A stretch of 64,000 nucleotides of DNA, from NCBI GenBank assembly GCA_003993805.1, contig RSEF01000002.1, forward strand, positions 70,545,914-70,609,913, given 5' to 3'. This DNA is from Himantopus leucocephalus (Eukaryota > Chordata > Aves > Charadriiformes > Recurvirostridae). A program made the position numbers and the translations under genes. This document shows positions 1 through 12,688 of this stretch, piece by piece; position 1 is the stretch's first letter, and each line of letters opens with the position of its first letter. The notes under the pieces are model-generated. The model ran no database searches. It was not told the DNA's origin and worked only from the letters and a program-made list of their open reading frames with translations.

Positions 1-1002
1 GACCTTACTACTGGTTTCTGAGCCCAAAATCTTCTTTTTTCCTAACTGTGTCAGCGTGTCTAATAAAAGATTTCACTTCTTCCCGAGAACCTTGCACCTC
101 TCATATCCTCAGACCATCTTGACTAGAACAACCCCGCTGCATTAAAAAAGACTCACAGCCTTAAAACTTGACAGACGTTTCTTTTTAACACCTTTTTATA
201 CAAAAGCAGTAACAGCAGGTAGTAAACCAACACTACCGCACAGCATGATGTAGGAAGGAAGTGCTGTAAACCCTATCACAATTATTCCAGTGAAAGACAA
301 GGCCATCATTAGTCCTGTATTGATCAGTCTCCCCCTCCCATCTCCACTGTTTGGAAATTCATTCACATTATTATTGCTGTTCCAGACAGTATTATTATAA
401 CAGACCTGCATTATACAATAAGAGGCTTTGGTATAATTGACATCTGAAGCACCAGGGAGCTTGAATGTTTGCTACTGGTTAGAATGTGGTCTCCAGAGGG
501 AGACTTTCCTTCTCACAAAAGGGGCTATCACGTAGTCATTGCAGTGTGTAAATCAAATCCTCAGTGACTGCTGTTTTTTCATTACTTGTCTGTGACCTGG
601 AACTAAATCTTTGCAACAGCGTACAGCTGATTATCCACCTCTGGAACCCACAATAATACACTGCAATGATGAACCAATACCTACAAACGGGGTAAGGCAA
701 ATGACCTACCTGGGTTAAAACAACAGGAACCTCTTTATTTTTTAGCCTCGTTAAATAGGAAATTGAAAATAGAATCCCACTGCTTGGGTCCTAGGTGCTG
801 TGGAAAATCTCTGGCTTCCATGCCCAGCTGGGCGCAGGCCAGGCACAGGAAGCACAGGTAGATTTAAAGCATCCTTTCCCCCCCCACACCCCCCAAGCCA
901 ATTTAAGCTTTTGCCAGAGGTGGTCATTAATGTGCAACATGGAGGTCTTTTAAAGACCACGCCAAAATAAAAGGCAGCGATTTACATAGGGTTTCTGCTA
1001 GG
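1..1002. other. Non-coding flank with one short hydrophobic open frame
   Basis: No recognised gene. On the minus strand 411-196 there is a 71-codon ATG frame with a polar Asn-rich start (residues 1-24) and a long hydrophobic C-terminal half (about residues 34-71) that would span a membrane once or twice. Nothing in it matches a family I know, and a frame this short is expected by chance. An ATAAAAGG box at 967-974 lies just before the CpG-rich cluster that starts near 1,003. A C-rich run lies at about 877-895. Confidence 0.5.
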
Positions 1003-1240
1003 AGCGCAGCAGAGCGCGGTGCGAGAGCCCAGGCGTGCCTGGGACCTCGGTCTGGCAGGAGGCTGTGCCGGGGAGCTGGACGCAGGCAAGTACGCATGCA
1101 GCCCTACTGAGCACCATCCCCCGCTGGCGGCTAGGCACTGAGCAAAGCCCACGAGCAAAACCAGGCCCCAGCCCCCAGACAACACTTTAGAAAGACCAAT
1201 TTTTAATTTCTGTCCGGGGCCGGCTCCCACGAGTGGTAAT
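1003..1240. promoter_or_regulatory. Short CpG-rich cluster, possible small promoter
   Basis: About 16 CpG dinucleotides fall in roughly 230 bp, in a window where CpG is otherwise rare, and the stretch is visibly G+C-rich. A TATA-like ATAAAAGG lies at 967-974, about 30 bp before the cluster, which would suit plus-strand initiation near 1,000. A CAG/GCAAGT sequence at 1,083-1,091 matches the consensus of the rare GC-AG donor class, so a short non-coding first exon of about 85 bp is possible. High CpG in a methylated vertebrate genome usually marks germline-unmethylated promoter DNA; that this is one is inference. The frames across it show no recognisable protein. Confidence 0.3.
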
Positions 1241-1392
1241 GATGTTATAAGAGGGAATTGAGCCTACAGCGCTGTCCTCTACATTTGCCATGACACGGGG
1301 AAATTCTGCTGCATACCCCCAAATCAATGTAATTCACCAAATCCATACCCTGTGTCAGCAGGCCTGAAGAGGAATGCCACCCACGCACCATT

Positions 1393-1650
1393 TCATAGAA
1401 AATATCATAGAATTGTTGAAGTTGGAAGGGACCTTTCAGATCATCTAGTCCAACCATTATCCTAACCTGACAAAAAACACTTCTAAACCATATCCCCAAG
1501 TACCACGTCTACCCTTTTTTTAAACACCTCCAGGGATGGCGAATCCACCACCTCCCTGGGCAGCCTATTCCAATGCTGAATATCCCTTTCAGTGAAAAGA
1601 CTTTTCCTAATATCCAACCTAAACCTCGCCTGGCTTAACTTGAATCCAAC
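1393..1650 (-). mobile_element. CR1 LINE, 5'-truncated copy with reverse-transcriptase C-terminus
   Basis: Read on the minus strand this is the 3' end of a CR1 non-LTR retrotransposon. The element's 3' tail, a degenerate TTCTATGAT-type repeat, lies at 1,393-1,411. Next to it is the CR1 3' UTR (TGGACTAGATGATCTGAAAG and the GTCCCTTCCAAC block on the minus strand). Upstream in element sense an open frame gives [24 protein letters not shown] and [17 protein letters not shown], which is the characteristic end of CR1 ORF2. Only the last 250 bp are present; 5' truncation is normal for CR1. It is the same subfamily as the copy at 7,467-7,629 and is not capable of movement. Confidence 0.95.
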
Positions 1651-4600
1651 TTCACAAGCCCAAAGGCCTCCATAGCACTCATTTAAATAGTGAGTCCCCA
1701 CTCACATCAGGCTCCCTGGGTGACTGTCAGCTCCCTGCCTGCACCAGCTGTGTGGGGCACAGCCAGAGCGCAATACGTGGCTTCATTCCCTGTTTCTATC
1801 ATGGCTTCAAAGAAATGCTACAAGCTGGCACAGGTCACAACCGCTTATTTTTAAGCCAGGACCTGAAACAGCTCTGCTAACACCAGAATTGAGGAGGAGG
1901 GAGAAGAGGGCAAGGGGGAAGGCTGAGCAAACAACAGCAGTTGTCTTAGAGGTAGCAAACCCTCAAACCCAATGAAGGGTAGTTCTGCCCAGGACACATA
2001 AGGGAGCGTGAGGTCCTTCACCCTCACACCAGCCACTTCCAGCAAGGCATACTCATGACTTCAAGTGGCAGGAGAAAGACCGCACAACTGCATCCACAGC
2101 CTGCTCTCCTCCCTAAAACAACTACTTTCATCCTTCCCTCAACCAGGCAGAAATAAAACAATTCTGCAGCACAGACCAGTGCCTCTTCCCCATGCCAAAT
2201 TGGATTCAAAGCCTGATACCATGCTAGCAGCTTGTGGCTGCTTGGGTTTGATTTACCGTACTGAGGTGGGGTGGGGGCAGGGGAGGCAAAAGGAGGAACT
2301 TCTTGACCTGGTATTGAATGTGCATCCTTATAGCCAAACAAAACCCTGGTGCTTTGTGAGCAATGAGTCAGGGAAAGGCAGGAGATGACTGCTTGCCATC
2401 CTGTTAGGGATGGATGTCTCTGATGAAATAGGCAGGGAACCAAGAGGTGCTGGAAGAGATGCCAAGTGCAGGAGAAACAGGGTAAGTTTTCTGCTTGCAT
2501 GCAAAGCAGGGCACATGGATCTAATTCTACCAACAAGCCAGCAGTGACCTACGTAGTCCTGCACTTAAGAAAAAGAGGTGAGGTGACTAAGAGAGTTTGC
2601 CTAGGAGGAGGTGAGAGACCAAAAGGCCTGGGCTGCTGCAAAGAAGGCACTTGGCTCAGTTTTGCCAATCACTGCCAACCCCCTTGGCTTTCTCTGACAA
2701 CAGTGGGAGATACGGGCGTACACCGAACTGAGTAGATGATCCACACACCAAGGCAACAGTGCCAACATTTGTTTTCAATATGCAGGAAAGCCAAGCAAAT
2801 AAGCCTTAGCACTTAGTACTAAAACAAAACAACGGAAGTCATGGCCCTGAAACCTCAGTGGTGCTCTCCTGCAATTATTTCAAACAAGGTCCATCTTATT
2901 CTCCTGTATTTGTACTTGGCAGGGGGAGGTGAACTGATCTGCTGCCTGTGATGCTGGCTTAAGAGCTCTGCTTAGGACATTGTCATAATTCTTCTCTTTC
3001 TTTTTGCTAATGGTTGCATACCCTTGATTAAAACCTGCATGGTGCATTAAAGGCTAAAAGAGATGATGAATGCCACGTAGTACTTTGTGTTAGATCAGAG
3101 TTGATTAGAATTTTTGATGATCCAGCAGCTAGAAGAGGAAACTGCATGAGCAGTGAAAATATTCAGCTGTTACTGTTCTAGGAGGCAGTGGCTTTTGTTT
3201 GACACAAGATACAAAACAGTAACTAAATGGACAATGTACTCTCTTGGTCAATGAATGGCTTTATACCACAAAAGAGCTCTGTAAAGAAAAGCTGGTGAAT
3301 TAATCAGTCCAAATATTTGTAAGACTTCTTGCTTGTTTTCAAGTGGGCTGCCCTCCCCCACCAACAGTTTCAGAGCCGGATGCTAGTTAGTTTATTTTTC
3401 ATCGCTGCAAATATAACAGTCGAGCATTTTAAACAAATAAGCAAACAACAAAGCGATGTGGTAAAAGTTAAAGATGTCTGACCTAAGTGCATATCACATC
3501 AGCATCCAGACAGATATCTTTAGTAATCTCCGCCAGCACACCAGTTAAGCAAAACAGTATTGCTGCTCTGAGTAAAAAGATTTAGTTAAACAGGATGGAC
3601 AAGTTGCAGAGGAGGAAGCTGCCTGATTAAACATAGTCCTGGCAGAAAGCTGGCAGTATGAGCAGACCAAACTTTCAGCAGAGGGAGGTTCACTTTCTAA
3701 GGTCATTCAAAATTTGGTAACAGGGTACATTGAACAAGTGCATTGAATAGGAACAGAAGGAAAAAGCTAGAAATGACTGAAGAGAGATGGAAGAAAGAAA
3801 GGAAAAAAAAAAATAGAAAAAGCAAACTCCTTTTACAGTGCTGTCTCCAAACAAGGCAAGTGGATTTTGTGTTCTTTTTGGTGGCTTTATTAACTTAAAC
3901 AAAGAACATCAAGATTTTTTTTTTTTCTATGTAGCTTTTAAAGATCCCTTCCTCAATAAAACAATTTTCAAAAAAAGGTAGTTGATGCAGCTATTTTGCA
4001 AGACTGGGCACAAGTTATTAGCTCAATATTTGTAAAACTGCTTTTAAGTATCATCAATTACCTTTCTAGCCTAAGTTTTAGTAACCATCTCAACCTTTCC
4101 AGTGCAGCAGTACACAGTACGCTGATACTGCAATGGTTTCTTCTGCAGTTAATGCCCTGCATATACACTTCTAAGCTAGATCATGGCACTTAGATCAATG
4201 GATGGCTAAGGCTACACAGTTGAAGGGAATTTAATTCCAGGACCTCCCTACTTCCACTACATGTTTAGAGCAGAGTCAGAGGCAGGAACACATCACTTTG
4301 AAGAAGTATCTATACCTTCAGGTTTACAGGCCAGCTATGCTACTGTTCAAGTAAGAGTTACCTTTAATATCATAGGTATATGTATGTAAATCTGGAATAA
4401 ATCACCAAATCTCCTCTTAGATTCAAAATGGGAGAGCAGGGTAGAAAGTACACTTTGAGAAGCCCAGAAGTAGTAGAGGAAAGCCACAAAGGCCACAGAA
4501 AATATAACAATTCTAGTGGTATCACATAAAAAGCCACTTCCACAACTGCAAGAAAGCTGTAGCTTGCTCTTGCTCCAGGCTTCCTCAGATGTGCGTTCTA

Positions 4601-7466
4601 GAGATCTGAACACTTTTAGATGAATGCCCTGTTCACCACGTAGACAGCTACAAGTCTGTCCCATACAGAGGATGCTGACCAGAGAGCAGTGCCTATCTCC
4701 TGCACATACTTCATCCATCACTAATCTTAGATCCTTGCTTGGATGATTCTCTCTGAGGCAAGAAACTTTCCTTGCGTGTCCCATGAAGACTTGGGTGTGC
4801 AAGGCAGGAGGAAGCCATCACAAGGCCTACTTACCTTAAATAATCATTCAGCATGTTGCAGAATGGCCTGTCATGTCTAGGCCAGTGTGAGCCAGGAGAT
4901 CTCAGGTTAGAGTGCATTATTACTGCTATCCAGACATGCTTTTCCTAAAGTAGGCAGCTGTAATCAGAGGAAAAAAAAAAAAAAACCAAAACAACACAGC
5001 TGCATTTCTAGCTTCAAAGCATACTAGTGCTATCTCCAAACATGTATCTTTTTCCAGTTTTTGCTACCCACAACTCTGTTGCAGCAAATTACGTGTTTAA
5101 GATGCATAAGTGAAAAGGAAGTCATCTTAGAAGGAGAGAAGGAAAAAAAGGCAAAGTACATCACAGACATCACTGACAGCTTCAAACAAGACTAGTACGA
5201 CAAGCCAAAGAAGTAACTAAATAATCTCTTCTGTTATGGAGATAATGGGTTTTCAGTCCCAAAAACTGTATCAAATTTTGTACGTATTTGCACTGTGTTA
5301 TGGTTAAGTGCTCTTTCCCCTTAACATTTGAAAGGGAACACACTCCAAAGGCGCACTAGCTAGATTACATGGACACATTATAAGTTTCACAATCTTGAGA
5401 GCATCCTACTTTGATCTCAGAAGTTGATTGTTGGAGCCCCACAGAGCAAAAAGATAGCGCAGGAGGGACTTTTCACTGATATACACACAAGGAAAAATTT
5501 ACGAGATTTCTGTGAAATTGCTTTGGTTTAGAATTTTTCTCAAGTGTTTCATTTCAACTATAAATAGAAAATAGAATCTCATGACAAAGATGTAGTTGAC
5601 ATAGTGTGCAATTTATCATCTGTGAGCACATTTCAGAGTACTTGTCTCAAAGCTGACATGCTGTGTGGACTGTGGAATATGACTATTTTAATATATTCCA
5701 TGACAAATGCAAGCAAAAGTAGCTGGGATGCAAACAACCCACAAAGAAAATTCTCCATTGGCTCCCCTGATCCGGATGTCTTTGTGAGAACAGATAACCT
5801 TGTGGAGCCAAAAGTCTTCCAGCATAAATGGAAAAAGCGTTCCTTCTCTGGCTTGCTGCCTACCATGCTTTTGCCATGACTTGCAAAGACCTATTCCTGG
5901 AAGCACACCTATAAATATATTTGACTTCTTCCCCACCTATAAAAATACCACAGACATGCAAATGATCATTAACATATATGTAGACAGCCACTGAAATCAA
6001 CAAACTAACATAAACAAAAATGAAAGCATCTGATTCCAAGGTTGTCACTCCCTTTCACAGTATCTTTCTCCTGGGAACTATTTCTAGCAAGAACGAAAAA
6101 TAATGGTTTACAGTAGGTCACTTATGCTAAAACATTCATATTCTTCCACATCTCAGAAAGCAGACCCATGGGTGTAAATACAGGTTTACTCGACTAGTAC
6201 CAGCACAACTGAAAGAAGCAGCTGAGCTCATCGGCTAAAATCCAATGTAACATGTCACGGGCTGTAAGTGATTTAAGGCTACAGCACCTGGAAGGTGAGG
6301 TGCCCAACCTCAGAGAGTAGGTGGTGACTATTATAGGGGAGGGTTCTAGCTTCAGCCCACTTGGGTTTTGGCTTCAGCAACTATACGGTACTGAATGCAT
6401 TTGGATTTGCACTGAGAATTATTTTTTTTCTTTGTGCTCTAAGAGGCTGCCCATGTGCTGCAAGAGCAAACTCGTAGCTTTACCATAGGTTAATGGTCAA
6501 CCAGTTTAAAGGTTGCCCTGTCCCTCCAAGCCACTTTGCAACTCTCTTTGCACAGGTGTAAATCCAGAGTGATGAGTCCAGCTCCAGCAGAAATCTCTAG
6601 ATTTGCACAGGGATAAGTGATAGCAGACCTTGGCCCATTGTTTTTGGTTTACAATTTTCATAATAAACTAAAGCAACAACAGACCACAGTTCTTACAAAA
6701 TAAGGCCCTGACCAATATTTGCCTGATTTTTCTCTGCTTCCTGTAGTACCTGCTTCTCTTACACAAGCAGCACCTGCTCCTGCAAGTGGTAACAGCAATA
6801 GCCTTATACTCCAGTGGACAGGCCACCAGAGGGCAATGGAACACATCGACTGTGTCAGCATCTTAGAGATGGAGCCTTTTGGCCCCGGGTCTGGGAGGTG
6901 ACAAGCTCCTGTGTTAGCCATAAACACACTTAGCAGCTGCTATGAGGAGACCCGGATCCCTTTTAAGACTAGATCCAGTCTGTGCTCCTGCCCAACATTA
7001 CATGAAGAAGGTCAGCCTGCAACTTCTCTTCTTGTTCTGGTCAAACCTTGCAAAGCTAGCAGCTTCCAGAGCCGTAACAGACAAAAATTTACCAGTGACC
7101 TTAGAGTCTGAGGCAAGTGCTTCCACTAGAAAAACGTTACCCAGAGCTGTCAACATGCCATCAGCCTCATGTTCATTCACACCCCTGCACCTCCATGCAG
7201 CTCAGGTGAGGGGGAGATCCAAGTTCTGCCTGAGCCCTGACAGCTGGGAAGTGGCCAGCTCAGATGAATTTGATGTCACTTGGGAGGAAATTACGATGCT
7301 CTTCAGCACATGATAAACTGTCACTGAGTACTTTTCACTCTTCTGGGATAGTTTTCACTCATCTGTGTCTATTACTTGCAAATGCTGCTTTTGAAATGCA
7401 GTCAGAGGCTAAGAAATGGTTATACGTTTTTTAGTGCTAGGAGATTATGCATAGAAATATACGTAA
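1651..7466. other. Non-coding DNA, no gene recognised
   Basis: The frames of 170 codons (2536-2024, minus) and 151 codons (4802-4347, minus) have no domain or compositional feature of a protein and overlap other frames of similar length. Simple-sequence content includes poly-A at about 3,796-3,807 and at 4,971-4,985. No tRNA, snRNA or interspersed repeat was recognised. Confidence 0.5.
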
Positions 7467-7629
7467 TATAGAATCATAGAATTGTTAAGGTTGGAAGGGA
7501 CCTTTAAGATCATCAAGTCCAACCATTAACCTAACCTGACAAAAAACACTTCTAAACCATATCCAAGTACCACGTCTACCCTTTTTGTAAACACCTCCAG
7601 GGATGGCAAATCCACCACCTCCCTGGGCA
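7467..7629 (-). mobile_element. CR1 LINE, short 3' fragment
   Basis: Minus-strand CR1 3' end with the same tail and 3' UTR as the copy at 1,393-1,650, matching it almost base for base apart from scattered substitutions and a 2-base difference in a C-run. Homology stops sharply after CCCTGGGCA at 7,629, where the earlier copy continues into the CAGCCTATTCC part of ORF2. This marks the 5' truncation point of this insertion. It has no coding capacity beyond the last few ORF2 codons. Confidence 0.95.
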
Positions 7630-10600
7630 TAGCTCTGGTTTCAAGTCACCTTCCAACATGTTATAACTTTGAAGAGTGATACATGGTCATTGATTAACTA
7701 CAGATCAAAACTGAATGTTGCATTTGTGGGCAACTGATTTTCTGATGACACCATTTAATATCTTCCTCGGGCTCCAGAAACTACTACTTGGGATTTTAAG
7801 CACCAGATACAGGATTTGGGTGTCCTAGGTAAATTCAGATTGGCCTAATTCAGAAGCTAGTTACTTCCATTTATATAATGAGAGCGCTCTGAATCAGCTG
7901 CCTATTTTGACAGTCCATATATTCAGAAGGTGTTTTGGTAAAATGTGCACAGATGTGGCCTGGTATAAGAACATGTCCTACACACATATGTATGACCTAT
8001 GAGTAGCTGGCTGATGGCTCTTCAGCTCTGCTGGTCTCAGCTCTGGATTACACGAGAACAAGCTCAGAACCATGCCTGCAGCATCCAGGTAACAAAGTCT
8101 TCCCTGTTTTCCTTGCCACTAATCTGGGGTCTGATCAGGGAAGGTGTTGAAGTCCATGAGAGCCAAGGTGATTTCACAACTTTATAGAACCAGCACCTTA
8201 ATCACATTAAATATATTTCATTAATACAAAGGCAAGGAATGAAGGAAAACATTTACTGTAAGTAATTAGAGTTTTAAAAAATAAGTATGCTGTCTGCTAG
8301 ACAGTACTGACCAGAGTGACTTTTGTCTTCCAGGCATGAGTCAGAAGGTTAGATAAACTTTCAACACTACTATACTAGCATTATTGATTGGTATCTCAAA
8401 GACTGGTGGCATGGTGGAGTTTGCATGCTTACCAGTGAAGGAGCACAACTCCAACAGGTACAAAAATAGAGTTCAAAAAAGTCTGGGAAATAGAAAGAGT
8501 TCAATAAAGTCTGAGAGTAGTTTGGTCTTAACAGAGGGGCTAGGATAAGGCTTCTGTAAAAAGAAGGAAAGTGGTCGGGAGCATGTAAAAGATGAAGAGA
8601 TTTAAGAAGTAGGGTGGGAGGGGAAGGAGAGAAGAACTGAGACTGGGATTTGGAACAAGCTTCTGTAAATGTTGCTTTAACCATTAATTGAAGAGTAAAC
8701 AGCCTATTAAATTCTTATGGAATATGTGCATGAAAAGCAGTAGCACAAGTCAGATCTGCCCCATGTGGATGTTGTTTATGAAGCAGCCTCCTTGGAAACG
8801 TTCCTCAGACTTTTGACAAATGAACTTTCTGTAGGTTGTACGTTTGAACACGGAATGCCTATTGTTTCCATCTGCCTTTGGCTTGTACAGTTCCTTGGGG
8901 GCTTAATACAGAGACAGACATTTAGTGGAAAGAAGGGTTTATTGAGTGGCAAAAGCACATTTAGGAGAATGCACTAGGAGGAAAAAACCAACACAACAAA
9001 AACAACCCACAATCAACCACTGGTTTCTACAGAAATTAAACCATCGCAGAAGAAAAACGCTTTTAAAGAAGTGCATACATTTTTCATGGAGTGGGCCTAA
9101 AGCACTGATTTATATTTCATCTCTGTATGACACGGTTTTGCTCATCTAATTCCATTTAGAACATTACAATTTTTGTTTCAAATGTCTGTGTGCTGAAACG
9201 TATTCTCTAAAGTGCCCTGGAGCTGCTGGTATTGTGAATATTATCTAAATGACTCATTCGAACTTTTAAGGACAACTCAGCTTAGAAATACAGTATTCTG
9301 GTTTTCGTTTATTTTTATTTTGAAGTTTTCAGTTTGGGGTGAAAAGAAGAAAGATGTACAACAACAGATAGCATTTGAATGAAGTCACACAATTGCTGCT
9401 GTTTCCTACTTTACGGGATGAAGCCAGACGTGTGCAAGTGGCACGGTTTCTCCTGATATGCACAGGGTGAATCTTGATTGCTTACGGCATTCCTGCAAAG
9501 GCCATTTCATGAAGAATACAGATCTCTCTTTGATCAGGAAGTGAAAGACAACTATCAAACACTGCTGCTTATATGACATCTGTTTCTATTGTGCTGCTCC
9601 ATGTTCTATAAATAGCACAATTTCAACTTAGCATTTCATGCACACATTGTCTTTGCACACTTGCATATACCTGTATGGTGAAACTCTAGTTCTAGTGAAA
9701 TGGAATGTTTCTTAAAATGCATATTATACCATAATATTATACACCCAAACATTCACAAATACTTGCCTGCATATAGATCAGGTCAGGTTTTGTGTCACGT
9801 ATATCACTGGGCCCCTGAGGCTGCAAAGCCTGTATTTTGCAGGCAGGCTTTGTTATTTTGCTGAAGTAGACAGACTTAAGGTCTAAATTATATGCTTTTT
9901 TGAAAAAGGATTCAACTCAGGAATACCTCATTCACTTCACTGACATTGAAAAGTCACTGCAGAAATGATACTCCTATAGTACCAGCACACAGCAAGACAG
10001 GAATTCATTGGCTACCGAGCTACTTTAACTACAAGAAGAACACTAAGTGAGTTATCTTTTCTTTCACACTGGTTGTTTCTGTACAGAGCCAGAAAGCTAA
10101 TCGAAGGGGATATCCTTTCAGACAGTACAGATACCTAGTTGAGATCAATCTATAGAGTTGCATTCACATATGGAAATGCACAATCTGAACTGTATTTATT
10201 GACTGGTCTCTGCAATTAAACTAAAGCAAGCTGGACTTCTGCTCAATAGAGATTAAGCTTTTCTCAGGCTGCCAGGACAAACGCTCTGAAGAAGTCAGGC
10301 CATTTTTCAGAACAGAAGACCATGCTCTCCTAAATAACCGCCCCAGCCTTAACCAATCAGACAGCATATAGGTATCATTCCCTAAAAGTTAAGGCCAAAA
10401 AGGATACCAGATGCACCTACTGTGTATTCACAGACCATTAACTTTAACCAAAACATCCTCGTTGGTGCCCAAAGACTTTAGTGACAGAAAAGCACTTCTG
10501 TGCTTAGAAAACTATCTGCCACAGACACAGGGTTGGCAAGACCTGAGGAAGCAAGGAATTAATCATGTGAGATGTACACAAATGATCCTAGCAGACGAAC

Positions 10601-12465
10601 CACACCTCAAGCTATATGAGGTGAAAGATCCACAGAGCCTGCCAACCTGACACAGGGAAAATTCCCTCCCAAACCAACTAAGGCAATCCATACTCACTCT
10701 CTATACCACCTACAAAGAGATCTCCTGCTGTGGCCAATCTCTTAGGCTGCAAGGGAAAGCAATTAATAACAATGAAAAGAAGAAGCATACAGAAATCTTT
10801 GTTTATTGTGCAAGGGAGGGGGTGAAAAAGAAATCTGCCCTGATCATCTTCAGACAGCTCACTGAAAATCTAAGCCATGACATTCAGGTCTTAATTGTCT
10901 TAACGTGGAGTTGCTGGCTATAAGCTTTTGAGCGCAATGCTTTCCCCTAAAGGAAAGGGACGAGCATGGCTAGCTGCACAGGGACACAGCCATCCAGCCC
11001 AGGATCATCAAAAGGCTTGAAGTGACGACAACTCTCTCTCTGCCTCTTCCCCAGAGGGACACTCTCATATTCAACAGACCTCGCAGCCAAAAAGCAGCTT
11101 CTTATTTCAAGACTGAATTAGCTGAACTTCAGCTTCTGTCAGCCAGGTGGAAAAGCCTCTGCTATCAGATATCTTCTTCAGAGTCACCTCTCAGCCTGGT
11201 CTTAAATTAGCCAAATACTCTGAATTCTTTAAGCCCTTCATCCCAATGCTTGTTTTCCAATCTTTAACTCATTTTATAGCCCAGCTATAGGACACATCAT
11301 CCTAGGAGGAAGCTTACAAACAGTACTAAATGTTTCTCTTTTTCATGGATCACGTCAGGTCTTTTTTGCCACAGCACAGCAGCAAAAATTCAAGTTAAAG
11401 AAATTATCTGTGATGCCACCTAAGTTCTTCCACAAGCCACTGCTTTCCAAAATGTGATTTACTCCATTCTGCATTCCAATATATACTAGCTAGGGCTTGA
11501 CTGTATTAAAAAACACTGTTTTGTTGGAACAGAAACATTAAACTAGCTGATCACTCTTTACCTGGCCTTATTGTTTATTTACTCACTAATTTTTGCAGAC
11601 TTGACCAGCAAATGTTATACATCACTGACTAGGTCGCTGATGAAGATTTGCCAGTCCCACCCTCGCAGTGCATGGAGAATAAATTTACAGCAAAGTACCT
11701 GAAAGAGCCTGAATGAGTTACAGGGAGAGGATACTTGCTTATAGAGACTGTCACAACTGGAAGCAGAGAAAGATTATTGAATGAGCATTTTAGGCAGTAG
11801 GTAAGCTATAAAGCTGAAAAATTTTTCTTCACTTGTACAGAGGAAAAAAAAAAAGTAGAGGAGAGATTTTGCTCAGGGGATATCAACTGCATTGCTGATT
11901 GAGGTGGAAAATCTGTGAAGGAGTCCCTTGTTAGAACTGTTGGCAGTGTATCATCCAGCATTGTACATGCTTTCTCTGCACCAGGCAGGGATTTTTCGTT
12001 TCATATATCATTCAGAACTTGCTGTAACCCTTCCAAAAGTCACATTACTTTGTCGTATGCTCCCATTAACATGAAGACCTTCACTTCATGAAGAAACTGG
12101 CTGCTCTGGAAGATGGGCACAGGCAGCAGGTGCTACAGGTGGCCTTTTCACATTGTGATGCTCCACCAACACTCTCAGCCAGGGAAGCAGCATTTCTACT
12201 GAAGATGACTTGCATCTCCCCAGCTTTCAGCACCTGTCTTCTGCACGGGGCTTTGTACCCGGGTGTTCTGCAGCTTTCTAACATTCTTCTCCCCCACCAG
12301 CCTATCCCATGCCAATTCTACTACTTACAACGTTCCCAGCCAAATTAAACACAGGAGTTGCTTCCAATAAATAACAAAATTTCTGAAACCTAAGGAAAGC
12401 TCAGCAATGTATCTTAAACTATTGGTTACAACCCTATTCCCTAAAGAGAGGAAGGCCAGACCATA
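7630..12465. other. Non-coding DNA, no gene recognised
   Basis: Unique-looking AT-rich sequence with only short frames. The stretch from about 9,150 to 9,680 is free of repeats and homopolymers and could hold conserved non-coding sequence, but nothing in it is diagnostic. A poly-A run lies at about 11,845-11,856. Confidence 0.45.
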
Positions 12466-12576
12466 TCATATTTCCTCATAGGAAGGAGATCACTTTTCCC
12501 CTCAGCAAACACACTACAAAGTAAGCTATCTCACCAGTAAACGCTGTACTGCTAAAGACCTCATTTTTTAGATGAT
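12466..12576 (+). repeat. First copy of a 111-bp head-to-tail duplication ending at a single N
   Basis: Starts TCATATTTCCTCATAGGAAG and ends GATGAT, directly before the N at 12,577. It differs from the second copy at about four of 111 positions. Because the copies abut an N, an unmerged contig overlap is more likely than a true tandem duplication. Confidence 0.9.
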
Positions 12577-12577
12577 N

Positions 12578-12688
12578 TCATATTTCCTCATAGGAAGGAG
12601 ATCACTTTTCCCCTCAGCAAAAACACTACAAAGTAAGCCATCTCACCAGTAAATGCTGTACTGCTAAAGACCTCATTTTTTAGATGAG
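12578..12688 (+). repeat. Second copy of the 111-bp duplication
   Basis: Begins with the same TCATATTTCCTCATAGGAAG immediately after the N and runs to GATGAG, after which unique sequence follows. There are no indels relative to the first copy. Confidence 0.9.

Noticed and set aside
1..195. AATAAAAGATTTCACTTCTT as a possible LTR 3' region
   Set aside because: No terminal dinucleotides, partner LTR or retroviral coding sequence nearby.
380..410. TAATACTGTCTGG on the minus strand, resembling the miR-429/miR-200 seed region
   Set aside because: Identity stops after 13 bases and the surrounding sequence cannot form the required precursor hairpin.
196..411. Short hydrophobic ATG frame that could be a small membrane protein
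   Set aside because: 71 codons with A/T-biased hydrophobic codons is common by chance. No family match and no polyadenylation signal placed convincingly after it.
2024..2536. 170-codon minus-strand open frame, the longest in the window
   Set aside because: Several frames of about 150 codons are expected by chance in 64 kb of six-frame sequence. No domain, signal or splice context, and it overlaps open frames on both strands.
4347..4802. 151-codon minus-strand open frame
   Set aside because: Length within chance expectation. Composition is featureless apart from one hydrophobic patch, and no family is recognisable.
6942..7313. 123-codon plus-strand frame
   Set aside because: Overlapped by other frames of similar kind. 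No start context, domain or splice evidence.
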